64,000 bases of DNA from F22 sp963675625 (lineage in GTDB: Bacteria > Bacteroidota > Bacteroidia > Bacteroidales > Bacteroidaceae). The notes under the pieces are model-generated. The model was not told the DNA's origin and ran no database searches. It saw nothing but the letters and a program-made list of their open reading frames with translations. Of the stretch, positions 9,638-18,900 are shown piece after piece. The stretch lies in NCBI GenBank assembly GCA_963675625.1, contig OY776497.1, forward strand, positions 1,922,001 through 1,986,000. Direction: 5' to 3'. Position 1 is the stretch's first letter, and every line of letters begins with the position of its first letter. The position numbers were made by a program, and so were the translations under genes.

Positions 9638-9661
9638 AATGTGGGATTATTGCTACCTTTG
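9630..9661 (+). promoter_or_regulatory. Promoter of purH (Bacteroidota type)
   Basis: TTTG at 9630-9633 and TACCTTTG at 9654-9661 are separated by 20 bases, a near-perfect match to the TTTG / TAnnTTTG consensus. The -33 box overlaps the end of the peptidase gene. Its position shows that the purH coding region must start downstream, at 9713. Confidence 0.8.
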
Positions 9662-9712
9662 CGGTTGATTAAAACAACAATAGCAATAACTCATAAAAAC
9701 CAAAACAAACTC

Positions 9713-11236
9713 ATGTCTGAAGTAAAGAAAATCAAGACTGCACTAGTGTCTGTATTCCATAAAGATGGATTAGATGAAATTATTAAAACATTGCATGCCG
9801 ATGGAGTTCAGTTTCTATCTACGGGTGGAACTAGACAGTTTATTGAGACTTTAGATATCCCTTGTCAAGCTGTAGAAGACTTGACATTGTATCCTTCTAT
9901 TTTGGGTGGACGTGTAAAAACGCTCCACCCAAAAGTATTTGGGGGTATCTTAAGTCGTCGAGATTTAGAACAAGATAAAGCGCAATTAGCTGAATTCGAC
10001 ATTCCTGAAATTGATTTAGTGATCGTTGATTTGTATCCTTTCGAAGAAACAGTTGCCTCTGGCGCAGCACAGCAAGCCATTATCGAAAAGATTGATATAG
10101 GTGGTATCTCATTGATTCGTGCAGCAGCCAAAAATTATAAAGATGTAGCTATTGTTGCGTCTAAAGGACAGTATCAGCCATTCTTGGATATGATTAAGGA
10201 ACATCATTCTGCTACGACTAGTGAGGAACGTCATTGGTTGGCCAAAGAAGCGTTTGCTGTATCTAGTCATTACGACAGTGCTATATTTAACTATTTTGAT
10301 GGAGATGATTCTTCTTCGTTCCGTAGCTCTTTCAATGACAGTAAGTCACTACGTTATGGAGAAAATCCTCATCAAAAAGGGATATTTTATGGCGCATTGG
10401 ATAAAATGTTTGATCAAATTCACGGAAAAGAGATTTCGTACAACAACTTGTTGGATATTAACGCAGCAATAGAATTGATTGCAGAACTGCCTGATAGTAG
10501 TTTTGCCGTCTTGAAGCATAATAACGCTTGTGGAGTGGCTACTCGTCCAACTCTACTTGAAGCATGGAAAGATGCCTTAGCTGGCGATCCAGTTTCTGCT
10601 TTTGGTGGTGTGCTGGTTACGAATATGGTGGTGGATTTGCAAACTGCAGAAGAAATCAATAAACTGTTTTTTGAAGTGATTATTGCTCCAGATTACGATG
10701 TTGAAGCATTGAAAGTTTTGACAAGTAAGAAAAATCGTATTATTCTAGTACGCAAGGAAGGACAATATCCTCAAAAGCAATTCCGTAGCATATTGAATGG
10801 AGTACTTGTTCAGGATCGTGATACAGCCGTTGAAACAGCTGAAGATTTGACTGTTGTCACTAAGAAAGCGCCAACGCAAGAAGAAATCGACGATATGTTA
10901 TTTGCCAATATACTTGTCAAGCATAGTAAATCTAATGCTATTGTTTTAGCTAAGGGTAAACAATTGTTTGCAAGTGGGGTTGGACAAACTTCGCGTGTTG
11001 ATGCATTGAAACAGGCTATTGAGAAGGCCAAGAGCTTTGGATTTGATTTGAATGGTGCTGTAATGGCATCAGATGCTTTCTTCCCATTCCCAGACTGTGT
11101 TGAGATTGCGGATAAGGAAGGCATCAAAGCAGTGATTCAACCTGGTGGTTCAATAAAGGATCAGCTAAGTTTTGATTACTGCGATGCGCATGATATGGCT
11201 ATGGTCACTACAGGCCGTCGTCACTTCAAGCACTAA
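9713..11236 (+). CDS. purH: Bifunctional AICAR transformylase / IMP cyclohydrolase
   Basis: A 507-residue enzyme for the last two steps of IMP synthesis. The N-terminal cyclohydrolase domain shows STGGTRQFIE and VKTLHPKVFGGIL. The C-terminal transformylase shows KHNNACGVA (with the catalytic K-H) and QPGGSIKD near the end. The frame is open back to 9641, but that region contains the promoter, so the ATG at 9713 (MSEVKKIKT) is chosen, matching homologue starts. mreB follows after 30 bases, so purH may be co-transcribed with the cell-shape genes. Confidence 0.97.
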   Translation: MSEVKKIKTALVSVFHKDGLDEIIKTLHADGVQFLSTGGTRQFIETLDIPCQAVEDLTLYPSILGGRVKTLHPKVFGGILSRRDLEQDKAQLAEFDIPEIDLVIVDLYPFEETVASGAAQQAIIEKIDIGGISLIRAAAKNYKDVAIVASKGQYQPFLDMIKEHHSATTSEERHWLAKEAFAVSSHYDSAIFNYFDGDDSSSFRSSFNDSKSLRYGENPHQKGIFYGALDKMFDQIHGKEISYNNLLDINAAIELIAELPDSSFAVLKHNNACGVATRPTLLEAWKDALAGDPVSAFGGVLVTNMVVDLQTAEEINKLFFEVIIAPDYDVEALKVLTSKKNRIILVRKEGQYPQKQFRSILNGVLVQDRDTAVETAEDLTVVTKKAPTQEEIDDMLFANILVKHSKSNAIVLAKGKQLFASGVGQTSRVDALKQAIEKAKSFGFDLNGAVMASDAFFPFPDCVEIADKEGIKAVIQPGGSIKDQLSFDYCDAHDMAMVTTGRRHFKH

Positions 11237-11266
11237 TGTAGCAATAATAAATTAAGAAGAATAACT

Positions 11267-12286
11267 ATGGGACTATTTTCCTTTACCCAAGAAATTGCAA
11301 TGGACTTGGGAACGGCGAATACAATCATTATCAGCAATGGTAAGATTGTAGTTGACGAGCCATCTGTGGTGGCTCTTGATCGCCGTACCGACAAGATGAT
11401 TGCGGTTGGTGATCGTGCGAAGAAAATGCACGAAAAGACTAATGAAAATATCCGCACTATTCGTCCACTTCGTGACGGTGTCATTGCCGACTTCTACGCT
11501 TGTGAACAAATGATGCGTGGTCTGATCAAAAAAGTCAATACTCGCGGACATCTTTTCAGTCCATCATTAAAGATGGTAATTGGTGTTCCATCAGGTTCAA
11601 CAGAAGTTGAGTTACGTGCTGTTCGTGACTCAGCTGAGCATGCAGGTGGTCGTGACGTCTATCTACTTTTTGAACCTATGGCTGCTGCCATTGGGATTGG
11701 TGTTGATGTTGAAGCACCAGAAGGAAATATGATCGTCGATATAGGTGGAGGTTCTACCGAAATTGCAGTTATTTCATTGGGTGGTATAGTCTCAAATAGT
11801 TCTATTCGTATTGCAGGGGATGATTTCACTGAAGATATTCAGCATTATATGAGTCGTCAACATAACGTAAAGGTTTCTGAACGTATGGCCGAACGTATTA
11901 AGATTCATGTTGGTGCTGCGCTAACAGAATTAGAAAATCCACCTGAGGATTATATTGTGCATGGTCCTAATCGTATCACAGCACTACCAATGAAGGTGCC
12001 AGTATGTTATCAAGAGATTGCTCACTGTCTAGATAAATCTATCACTAAGATTGAATCTGCTGTATTGAGTGCTCTTGAAAATACTCCACCAGAATTGTAT
12101 GCTGATATTGTCAATAATGGTATTTATTTAGCAGGTGGTGGAGCCTTGATGCGTGGATTGGATAAACGTCTTCAGGATAAGATTAATATACCATTCCATA
12201 TTGCAGAAGATCCATTGCATTGTGTAGCTAAAGGTACAGGTATTGCTCTAAAGAATGTAGATCGCTTCCCATTCTTGATGCGTTAA
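11267..12286 (+). CDS. mreB: Rod shape-determining actin homologue MreB
   Basis: A 339-residue bacterial actin that organises the elongasome under the inner membrane. The phosphate-1 motif AMDLGTANT follows a short amphipathic N-terminus (GLFSFTQE), the phosphate-2 motif is IVDIGGGSTEIAV near residue 158 and the adenosine motif LAGGGALMRG lies near 290. First gene of mreB-mreC-mreD-mrdA-rodA, all on the same strand. The 88-base gap to mreC contains a strong hairpin. Confidence 0.97.
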   Translation: MGLFSFTQEIAMDLGTANTIIISNGKIVVDEPSVVALDRRTDKMIAVGDRAKKMHEKTNENIRTIRPLRDGVIADFYACEQMMRGLIKKVNTRGHLFSPSLKMVIGVPSGSTEVELRAVRDSAEHAGGRDVYLLFEPMAAAIGIGVDVEAPEGNMIVDIGGGSTEIAVISLGGIVSNSSIRIAGDDFTEDIQHYMSRQHNVKVSERMAERIKIHVGAALTELENPPEDYIVHGPNRITALPMKVPVCYQEIAHCLDKSITKIESAVLSALENTPPELYADIVNNGIYLAGGGALMRGLDKRLQDKINIPFHIAEDPLHCVAKGTGIALKNVDRFPFLMR

Positions 12287-12321
12287 TCTATTCAATAAGA
12301 TATACCTTATTATATAATGTG

Positions 12322-12349
12322 TCACCGCGTTCAAAACAGGACGCGGTGA
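12322..12349 (+). terminator. Hairpin between mreB and mreC (attenuator or processing site)
   Basis: TCACCGCGT and ACGCGGTGA form a perfect 9-bp stem around a 10-base loop. It is followed by a weak T-containing stretch (tctaacatttt), not a clean T-run, so it may only partly terminate, or protect the mreB message end. It could set a high ratio of MreB to the downstream membrane proteins. Confidence 0.5.
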
Positions 12350-12374
12350 TCTAACATTTTACGAACTTACTCTT

Positions 12375-13211
12375 ATGCGCCATTTACTTCAATTTTTAAT
12401 CCGTCACAATCACTGGTTTTTATTCTTGTTGCTTGAAGTCTTTTGCCTATTTCTTGTTGTCCGATTTAATCGATATCAAGAGGGGATTTTCTTTACAGCT
12501 GCAAGTGGAGTGTCTGGTGCGATAAATAATTGGTATAGCGAGACTACTCATTATTTTGGATTAGCGGAAGAAAATGAAGCTTTGGTCATTGAAAATCAGA
12601 GTTTGCGGGCCAAAATCAATCAGCTCGAATCACAGCAAGGAGATGTCGCTGTGCTTGATACGCTTCGTACTCAGTCAATGTATAAATTGATGCATTTAGA
12701 AGATACTCTTATTAGTGCACGTATTGTTCGTAATAGTCTAAATAAGATGCACAACTACATCACTATAAACAAGGGCCGTCTAGATGGGGTACGCTCCGAA
12801 ATGGGGGTTGTTGGTGTACAAGGCGTTGTAGGGGTTGTGTATGGAGTCAGCGATCATTATGCCTTGGTGCTATCTGTGCTTAATGCTGATAATCATTTGA
12901 GCTGTATGGTACAGAAGAGTAATTATTTTGGTTTTTTAGATTGGAGTGGTGGACGAACAGATATGGCCACTCTCAAAGATCTCCCTTTACATAGTCAGGT
13001 CGCGATAGGAGATACAGTTGTGACAAGTGGGTATTCAACTATTTTCCCAGCAAATGTTCCAGTAGGAGTTGTTCAGAATGTGTCTAGAAGCGAAGATCAA
13101 AAATCTTTTGAATTGAACATAAAGCTCTTAACCGATTTTTCTACAATAAAGCATGTAGCTGTGGTCTCTTTATTTCAATCAGAAGAAATAAAAAAGTTAC
13201 AAGTCAAGTGA
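12375..13211 (+). CDS. mreC: Rod shape-determining protein MreC
   Basis: A 278-residue periplasmic scaffold anchored by one N-terminal membrane segment (about 14-32), followed by a coiled coil (about 70-95, ENEALVIENQSLRAKINQLE) and the MreC beta domains. Length and layout are typical. It links MreB and MreD to the cell-wall synthases PBP2 and RodA. mreD begins 25 bases later. Confidence 0.93.
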   Translation: MRHLLQFLIRHNHWFLFLLLEVFCLFLVVRFNRYQEGIFFTAASGVSGAINNWYSETTHYFGLAEENEALVIENQSLRAKINQLESQQGDVAVLDTLRTQSMYKLMHLEDTLISARIVRNSLNKMHNYITINKGRLDGVRSEMGVVGVQGVVGVVYGVSDHYALVLSVLNADNHLSCMVQKSNYFGFLDWSGGRTDMATLKDLPLHSQVAIGDTVVTSGYSTIFPANVPVGVVQNVSRSEDQKSFELNIKLLTDFSTIKHVAVVSLFQSEEIKKLQVK

Positions 13212-13236
13212 ATATGAACCATTAACTTACACGTCT

Positions 13237-13743
13237 ATGTTTCAAACAGTATTATCTCGAATAGCATCTATGTTTTTTTTGGTTCTATTGCAAGCGTTGT
13301 TGTTAAACAACTTGTTGGTGTTTCATAGTGCAACTCCCTATCTTATTTTGTTTTTTATTATGCACATGAAGTCAGATCTGTCCTCCAATGCACTAATGTT
13401 ATGGGCTTTCTTTTCTGGTCTTTTGGTTGATATGTTGTCTAGCACACCAGGTGTATTTGCTGCTGCTTCTGTAGCTTATGCTTTTGTACGTCCTAATTTA
13501 TTAAAGTTGTGTACAAGCTTTGAAGAGAACGATGCATTTGTTCCTTCTTTCAAGGAAATGGGGCGAACTGCCTATTGGAAGTATCTTGTGTTTTCTGTAG
13601 TTCTTTTTATTGCCATCTTATTGGGTATAGGACAATTTGGTCAGTTCTCCTTTATTATATACCTACGTGACGTGATAACCAGCTCTATTTTTACAATAAT
13701 TTTACTTGCTTCTGTACGTTTGTTTTTTAGAAGTAATGCGTAA
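13237..13743 (+). CDS. mreD: Rod shape-determining membrane protein MreD
   Basis: A 168-residue integral membrane protein with about five hydrophobic segments, weakly conserved as is usual for MreD. The identification rests mainly on its position between mreC and mrdA, its size and the motif region SGLLVDMLSSTPG. It belongs to the elongasome. Confidence 0.88.
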   Translation: MFQTVLSRIASMFFLVLLQALLLNNLLVFHSATPYLILFFIMHMKSDLSSNALMLWAFFSGLLVDMLSSTPGVFAAASVAYAFVRPNLLKLCTSFEENDAFVPSFKEMGRTAYWKYLVFSVVLFIAILLGIGQFGQFSFIIYLRDVITSSIFTIILLASVRLFFRSNA

Positions 13744-13756
13744 ATATTAGAGGTTT

Positions 13757-15607
13757 ATGGCAAAAGATTATCGTTTTGAAAACCGTCGTTTTATTATTGG
13801 AGGTATAGCAGTATTAGTTGTTGTGCTATATATTTCTCGTTTGTTTGTTTTACAGATTCTGACAGATGAGTATAAGCAATATGCAGAAAGTAATGCTCTA
13901 TATCATCAGATTAGTTACCCCTCTCGTGGGATGATTACTGATAGGAAAGGTGAACTGATTGTGTACAATCAGACGGCATACGATATTACCGTTGTCCTGA
14001 AAGAAGCAGAAGGACATATAGATACACTTGATTTATGTGATGCATTACATATTACTAAACAAGATTTTGATGAGCGTATGTCCTATATTCGTAATCGCCA
14101 TCGTAATCCAGGCTATTCTAGATATACGCATCAATTATTTATGAGTCAATTGTCTCCAAAAGATATTGGTGTCTTTCAAGAAAAATTATTTCGTTTTCCA
14201 GGTTTTTATGTGAGTAAGCGTAGTATTCGTCAATATAAACATAAGGTTGCCGCACACTTATTAGGTGGAATAGCCGAAGTATCTCAAAGAGAAATGAAAA
14301 ATGATCCTTACTATAGACGCGGTGATTATATTGGTAAACAAGGAGTAGAACGAGCTTATGAAAAAGACTTGAGAGGTCAAAAAGGAGTCAAAGTGTTACT
14401 TAGAGATGCTCATGGACGCATCAAAGGTAGCTATAAAGAGGGTATTTTAGATCATCAGCCTATTCCAGGGCACGACCTCACGTTGAGCCTTGACGTTGAG
14501 CTTCAAGAACTGGCTGAAAAACTCATGCAAGGTAAAATCGGTAGTGTTGTAGCTATAGAACCTACAACCGGTGAGATTTTGGCTATGGTATCTTCACCTA
14601 GTTATAGTCCTGATTTGATGGTGGGACGTGAACGTGGAAATTATCAAGTGGCTTTAACTAAAGACCCTCATCGTCCTCTGTTAAATCGAGCCATACAAGG
14701 TACATATCCCCCAGGATCTACGTTTAAGACAGCGGAAGGAATGGTATATTTACAAGAGGGTATTATTCAACCATCTACTGCATATCCTTGTAGTCATGGA
14801 TTTCATTTTAAGGGTTTGACTGTTGGATGTCATGCTCACCCCTCTCCATTAACACTAATACCTGCTATCGCTACTAGTTGTAACAGTTATTTTTGCTGGG
14901 GATTATATCATTTGATCGGGAGTAATAAGTATGATAGTCCGCAGGAGGCTTTAACTATCTGGAAAAATCATATGGTATCCCAAGGATTTGGGTATAGATT
15001 AGGTATTGATCTACCTGGTGAGGCACGTGGTTTTATTCCTAATGCTAAGTTTTATGATAAAGTGTACCACAAGCGTTGGAATGGACTCACGATTATTAGT
15101 ATTGGAATTGGGCAAGGAGAGATCCTTTTAACTCCACTTCAAATCGCTAATCTATCGGCTACAATAGCCAATAGAGGATACTATATAACTCCTCATGTCG
15201 TCAAAGGCGTCAGTGATGAAAATATAGACGAAAAATATACCGAGAAACATCGTACTAGTATAGATAGAAAGTACTACGAAGACATCGTTGAGGGGATGCG
15301 TATGGCTGTTACGTCTGGAACATGTCGTTCGGGAGATATTCCAAATATCGAAGTCTGTGGTAAAACGGGAACTGCTCAAAATAAAGGGCACGATCATAGT
15401 GTATTTATGGGATTTGCACCAATGAATAAACCCAAAATAGCAGTTGCAGTGTATGTTGAGAACGGTGGATTTGGAGCTGTTTATGGTGTGCCTATAGGAT
15501 CACTTATTATGGAAAAGTATTTAAATGATACTTTAAGTACAGCCTCAAAAGAACGCGTAGAATATATTAGAAACAGAAAGATATATTATGGTAACACGAA
15601 ACGTTAA
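13757..15607 (+). CDS. mrdA: Penicillin-binding protein 2 (elongation transpeptidase)
   Basis: A 616-residue class B PBP that cross-links peptidoglycan during side-wall growth. It has one N-terminal membrane anchor (about 13-32), the dimerisation/pedestal region with YPSRGMITDRKG, and the transpeptidase domain with S321-TF-K324, SCN (374-376) and KTG at 536-538. All catalytic motifs are intact. Its last 20 bases overlap rodA in another frame, which suggests translational coupling of the two partner enzymes. Confidence 0.96.
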   Translation: MAKDYRFENRRFIIGGIAVLVVVLYISRLFVLQILTDEYKQYAESNALYHQISYPSRGMITDRKGELIVYNQTAYDITVVLKEAEGHIDTLDLCDALHITKQDFDERMSYIRNRHRNPGYSRYTHQLFMSQLSPKDIGVFQEKLFRFPGFYVSKRSIRQYKHKVAAHLLGGIAEVSQREMKNDPYYRRGDYIGKQGVERAYEKDLRGQKGVKVLLRDAHGRIKGSYKEGILDHQPIPGHDLTLSLDVELQELAEKLMQGKIGSVVAIEPTTGEILAMVSSPSYSPDLMVGRERGNYQVALTKDPHRPLLNRAIQGTYPPGSTFKTAEGMVYLQEGIIQPSTAYPCSHGFHFKGLTVGCHAHPSPLTLIPAIATSCNSYFCWGLYHLIGSNKYDSPQEALTIWKNHMVSQGFGYRLGIDLPGEARGFIPNAKFYDKVYHKRWNGLTIISIGIGQGEILLTPLQIANLSATIANRGYYITPHVVKGVSDENIDEKYTEKHRTSIDRKYYEDIVEGMRMAVTSGTCRSGDIPNIEVCGKTGTAQNKGHDHSVFMGFAPMNKPKIAVAVYVENGGFGAVYGVPIGSLIMEKYLNDTLSTASKERVEYIRNRKIYYGNTKR

Positions 15608-17048
15608 TGTCTGGAAGCAGCTAGATTGGATAGTCGTTGGACTGTACATCCTACTACTAATATGTGGTTGGTTTAGTATTTGTGGTGCTAGTTACGAGGT
15701 AGGGCAACTAAACTTCTTTGAATTTGCCTCTCGTCCTGGTAAGCAAATGATGTGGATAGGATTATCTTTAGTCCTTGGTTTCATGTTGTTGATGATAGAA
15801 GATAAGTTTTATGAACTCTTTTCCTATCCTATATATATTGCCATGTTGGGGCTCCTTTTTGTGACTATTTTTATTGCACCTGATGTAAAAGGATCACATT
15901 CGTGGTTGAAATTAGGACCTGTCAGTTTACAGCCCGCTGAATTTGCTAAATTTGCTACTGCATTAACTTTAGCACGTTTTATGGGGAGCTATGGATATTC
16001 CATTAATAAGCTTAAATATACGATTCGTACAGCAGCTATCGTATTTATTCCACTCTTACTCATTATTGCTCAAAAAGAGACAGGGAGTGCGTTAGTATAT
16101 CTTGCTTTTTTTCTCGTGTTTTATCGTGAAGGAATGCCAGGGTCTATTCTTTTTGTTGGTGTATCAGCAGTTATCTACTTTGTCGTTGGGATTCGATTTG
16201 GTGATAGTTTGTTTTGTCATGATACATCTAATGTTGGTCATTACGCGGTTTTGATTATTATCACTGCTTTTACATTAGGACTTCTTTTTGTGTATAAGTT
16301 GAATAGAGCTCATGTCTTTAGATGGTTGGTTGTGCTATGTCTTGTACCGATTATTAGTTACCAAGTGGCTATACATCTATTCCCTTTTGATCAAGTTTTG
16401 ACGATATTGGGCTTATGCGTGAGTTTATTTATCTATTTAGTATATCAATGGATAGTGCGTCATAAACTGACTTATGGTTTTATTGCCTTGTTTACCATAG
16501 GCTCTATTGGTTTTTTATACTCATCCAATTATGTCTTTAATAATGTGCTCGGTGCCCACCAAAGTACACGTATAAAAGTATTGCTTGGTATTATTCAAGA
16601 CACAAAAGATGCAGGATATAATGTGGCTCAAAGTAAGATTGCTATTGGATCAGGTGGATTGACAGGAAAAGGATTTTTAAATGGTACACAGACCAAGTTG
16701 AGTTATGTACCAGAGCAAGATACCGATTTTATCTTTTGTACTATTGGAGAAGAACAAGGCTTCTTAGGATCTAGTGCAGTACTCTTACTGTATTTAATTT
16801 TTATACTGCGGATTATCTTTTTATCCGAACGACAGCCTACTGCATTTGGACGAGTGTATGGCTATTCTGTTGCTAGTATCTTTTTATTCCATCTTTTCAT
16901 TAATGTTGGGATGGTGTTAGGACTTACCCCTGTTATTGGTATTCCACTCCCATTCTTTAGTTATGGTGGGTCATCTTTATGGGGATTTAGTCTATTACTT
17001 TTTATCTTTTTGAGGATAGATGCTGCACGCACAACCCGATATCGGTAA
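15588..17048 (+). CDS. rodA: SEDS peptidoglycan glycosyltransferase RodA
   Basis: A 486-residue polytopic SEDS protein, partner of PBP2. It carries SHSWLKLGPVSLQPAEFAK (about 105-123), the QSKIAIGSGGLTGKGF loop near 350 and the C-terminal GLTPVIGIPLPFFSYGGSS. It is longer than E. coli RodA because of extra membrane segments between about residues 190 and 300, as is common in Bacteroidales. The start overlaps mrdA by 20 bases and the end overlaps the convergent gldH gene by 47 bases. Confidence 0.96.
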   Translation: MVTRNVNVWKQLDWIVVGLYILLLICGWFSICGASYEVGQLNFFEFASRPGKQMMWIGLSLVLGFMLLMIEDKFYELFSYPIYIAMLGLLFVTIFIAPDVKGSHSWLKLGPVSLQPAEFAKFATALTLARFMGSYGYSINKLKYTIRTAAIVFIPLLLIIAQKETGSALVYLAFFLVFYREGMPGSILFVGVSAVIYFVVGIRFGDSLFCHDTSNVGHYAVLIIITAFTLGLLFVYKLNRAHVFRWLVVLCLVPIISYQVAIHLFPFDQVLTILGLCVSLFIYLVYQWIVRHKLTYGFIALFTIGSIGFLYSSNYVFNNVLGAHQSTRIKVLLGIIQDTKDAGYNVAQSKIAIGSGGLTGKGFLNGTQTKLSYVPEQDTDFIFCTIGEEQGFLGSSAVLLLYLIFILRIIFLSERQPTAFGRVYGYSVASIFLFHLFINVGMVLGLTPVIGIPLPFFSYGGSSLWGFSLLLFIFLRIDAARTTRYR

Positions 17049-17514
17049 TATATTCAGTGTCTGATATCGGTAATACAATGATACGCTGAATGCTATCGTT
17101 CTCTTTTAGCCCCGAGTCGGTGTGTATATATGATAACTCATCTTTTTGTTTCCATAATACACGGTCGAAATTTTCTTTTCTGCTATTTGTACACGATGCA
17201 CTATCAGCTTCTAGCTTGATCAATTGCCAATAGATGGTATCTTTTGTCACTACCCCTACTTGTAATTTTACATATGTATAATCAAAATGCGCATTGCCAG
17301 TTGCTTCGATTTGCCATGCACAAGTTTGATACGTTTTCGTTAGATTTGTTGGTAAGTCTATAATTAATGTATCTTGTGTAGTCCACGCGCTCTTTTTTGT
17401 AGGGAGTGGATACCATTGAAGATGGCAGAGTGCACTGTCTGTACACCCGGCCATCATTATAAGAAGGAATAAACTACTCAGCTTTAGGAGCTGAAGACGG
17501 TTTACTATCCACAT
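17002..17514 (-). CDS. gldH: Gliding motility-type lipoprotein GldH
   Basis: A 170-residue lipoprotein with signal peptide and lipobox MAGC (C24), then a beta-rich domain resembling GldH, which in gliding Bacteroidota is needed for motility but is also widespread in non-motile Bacteroidales. The reading frame extends back to 17766, but that part lies in the ricT coding region; the ATG at 17514 (MWIVNR) gives a proper signal peptide. It overlaps the end of ricT by 41 bases and the end of convergent rodA by 47 bases. The family call rests on fold-like features and the ricT neighbour. Confidence 0.75.
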   Translation of the reverse strand: MWIVNRLQLLKLSSLFLLIMMAGCTDSALCHLQWYPLPTKKSAWTTQDTLIIDLPTNLTKTYQTCAWQIEATGNAHFDYTYVKLQVGVVTKDTIYWQLIKLEADSASCTNSRKENFDRVLWKQKDELSYIHTDSGLKENDSIQRIIVLPISDTEYITDIGLCVQHLSSKR

Positions 17515-18889
17515 TTTTTTTGTCGTTTTTGGGGTTATTATTTTGACGCTTTTTAGGTGGTCTTGAATCAGGCCTACGTTTACCATTATTTTGTGGCTTT
17601 GCACCATCAGAATTTCGTTGTTGTTTTCTATTCTGATTTTTAGGTCTTGGTCTGTTTTCTGTTCTTTCACGTACCTCTCCTCCCTCTTGTTGTGGATCTC
17701 TAGACTTATTATCTCCTTGAGGTTTTCTCCGTTTTTGAGGACGTTTTTTATTGATTCGCTGATCAAAACGTGTTAAATCATCTTGACTAAGTAAATCCAC
17801 ATTTTCTTTGCTTGGCTCTACGTAATCATCATCATGCAATCTCAACGGTTTCTCTCCTGCTTTATTCATCTTGATAATTTCAAAAGCACGCTTGTTACTA
17901 ATGCTCACCAAATTTGCAGGGATTTGTTTATCCGTCGAATAAGTGATCGTTCCTGATAAAATATCTGCCTTGAAATAATAGTATATACTGTCTTGTGTTT
18001 CCAGTTGAACCTGTCTAGCGGGTAGTCGTTTTAAAGCTTCTACATAGCAATCTACTTCATAATTTAAGCAGCATTTTAATTTAGCACATTGTCCAGCAAG
18101 TTTTTGTGGATTTAGAGATATATCTTGATTTCTAGCTGCATTTGTTGATACAGATACAAAATTAGTCATCCACGTTGCACAACATAATTCACGACCGCAT
18201 GGCCCAATACCACCAATTCGTCCAGCTTCTTGACGAGCACCAATTTGCTTCATTTCAATACGTACCCTAAAAGTCTCTGCTAGTACTTTGATGAGTTGGC
18301 GAAAGTCAACACGTCCATCAGCAATGTAGTAGAAAATAGCTTTATTGCCATCTCCTTGGTATTCTACATCACCAATTTTCATTTCAAGTTGTAGTGATTT
18401 GGCAATCTCCCTAGAACGTATCATTGTTTCGTGTTCTCTAGCTTTAGCCTGTTCCCATTTTTCAAGGTCTACTGGTTTGGCTTTTCGATACACTCGTTTA
18501 ATTTCAGTGTCTGGCTTTAGCTTAGCTTTCTTTAGTTGCAATTCTACTAGTTGCCCAGTTAAAGTTATTCGACCAATATCATGACCTGGTTGAGATTCCA
18601 CAGCTACAATATCTCCCTTTTCAAGTGGTAGATTTGTACTATTTTTATAATACCCTTTACGCGTATTTTTAAATTGTACTTCCACCATTTGTGTTGTTTG
18701 GTAATTAGTTGGAACTTCAGCAAGCCAGTCGTATGTATTGAGCTGTTGGTCCTGTGGCCCTACAGCATTTGCACTAAATGTACTATTTCTATCATTTAGC
18801 GTAAACTTTAATTGGCAATCACTCTGGCAGCCACCGCATCCGCTAGTGGTTTGTTCGGGCTGATCGTATTGTTGATTTTCTTGATCCAT
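17474..18889 (-). CDS. ricT: PSP1-domain protein RicT (YaaT family)
   Basis: A 471-residue protein with an N-terminal cysteine cluster (CGGCQSDC near residues 18-25), a PSP1 domain (about 90-290) and the conserved cysteines of GPCGRELCCATW and GQCAKLKCCLNYEVDCY. In Bacillus the homologue RicT/YaaT belongs to an Fe-S complex affecting RNase Y and mRNA processing; in Bacteroidota its partner is unknown. The C-terminal 100 or so residues are a low-complexity basic tail rich in Arg, Lys, Asn, Gln and Pro, plausibly RNA-binding. It lies 11 bases after holB. Confidence 0.88.
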   Translation of the reverse strand: MDQENQQYDQPEQTTSGCGGCQSDCQLKFTLNDRNSTFSANAVGPQDQQLNTYDWLAEVPTNYQTTQMVEVQFKNTRKGYYKNSTNLPLEKGDIVAVESQPGHDIGRITLTGQLVELQLKKAKLKPDTEIKRVYRKAKPVDLEKWEQAKAREHETMIRSREIAKSLQLEMKIGDVEYQGDGNKAIFYYIADGRVDFRQLIKVLAETFRVRIEMKQIGARQEAGRIGGIGPCGRELCCATWMTNFVSVSTNAARNQDISLNPQKLAGQCAKLKCCLNYEVDCYVEALKRLPARQVQLETQDSIYYYFKADILSGTITYSTDKQIPANLVSISNKRAFEIIKMNKAGEKPLRLHDDDYVEPSKENVDLLSQDDLTRFDQRINKKRPQKRRKPQGDNKSRDPQQEGGEVRERTENRPRPKNQNRKQQRNSDGAKPQNNGKRRPDSRPPKKRQNNNPKNDKKNVDSKPSSAPKAE

Positions 18890-18900
18890 ATTTTTGGGTG

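Noticed and set aside
9641..9712. N-terminal extension of purH
   Set aside because: It contains the TACCTTTG promoter box and does not match homologue starts; the ATG at 9713 is used.
17515..17766. N-terminal extension of gldH
   Set aside because: It is an out-of-frame reading of the ricT tail; the lipoprotein signal starts at 17514.
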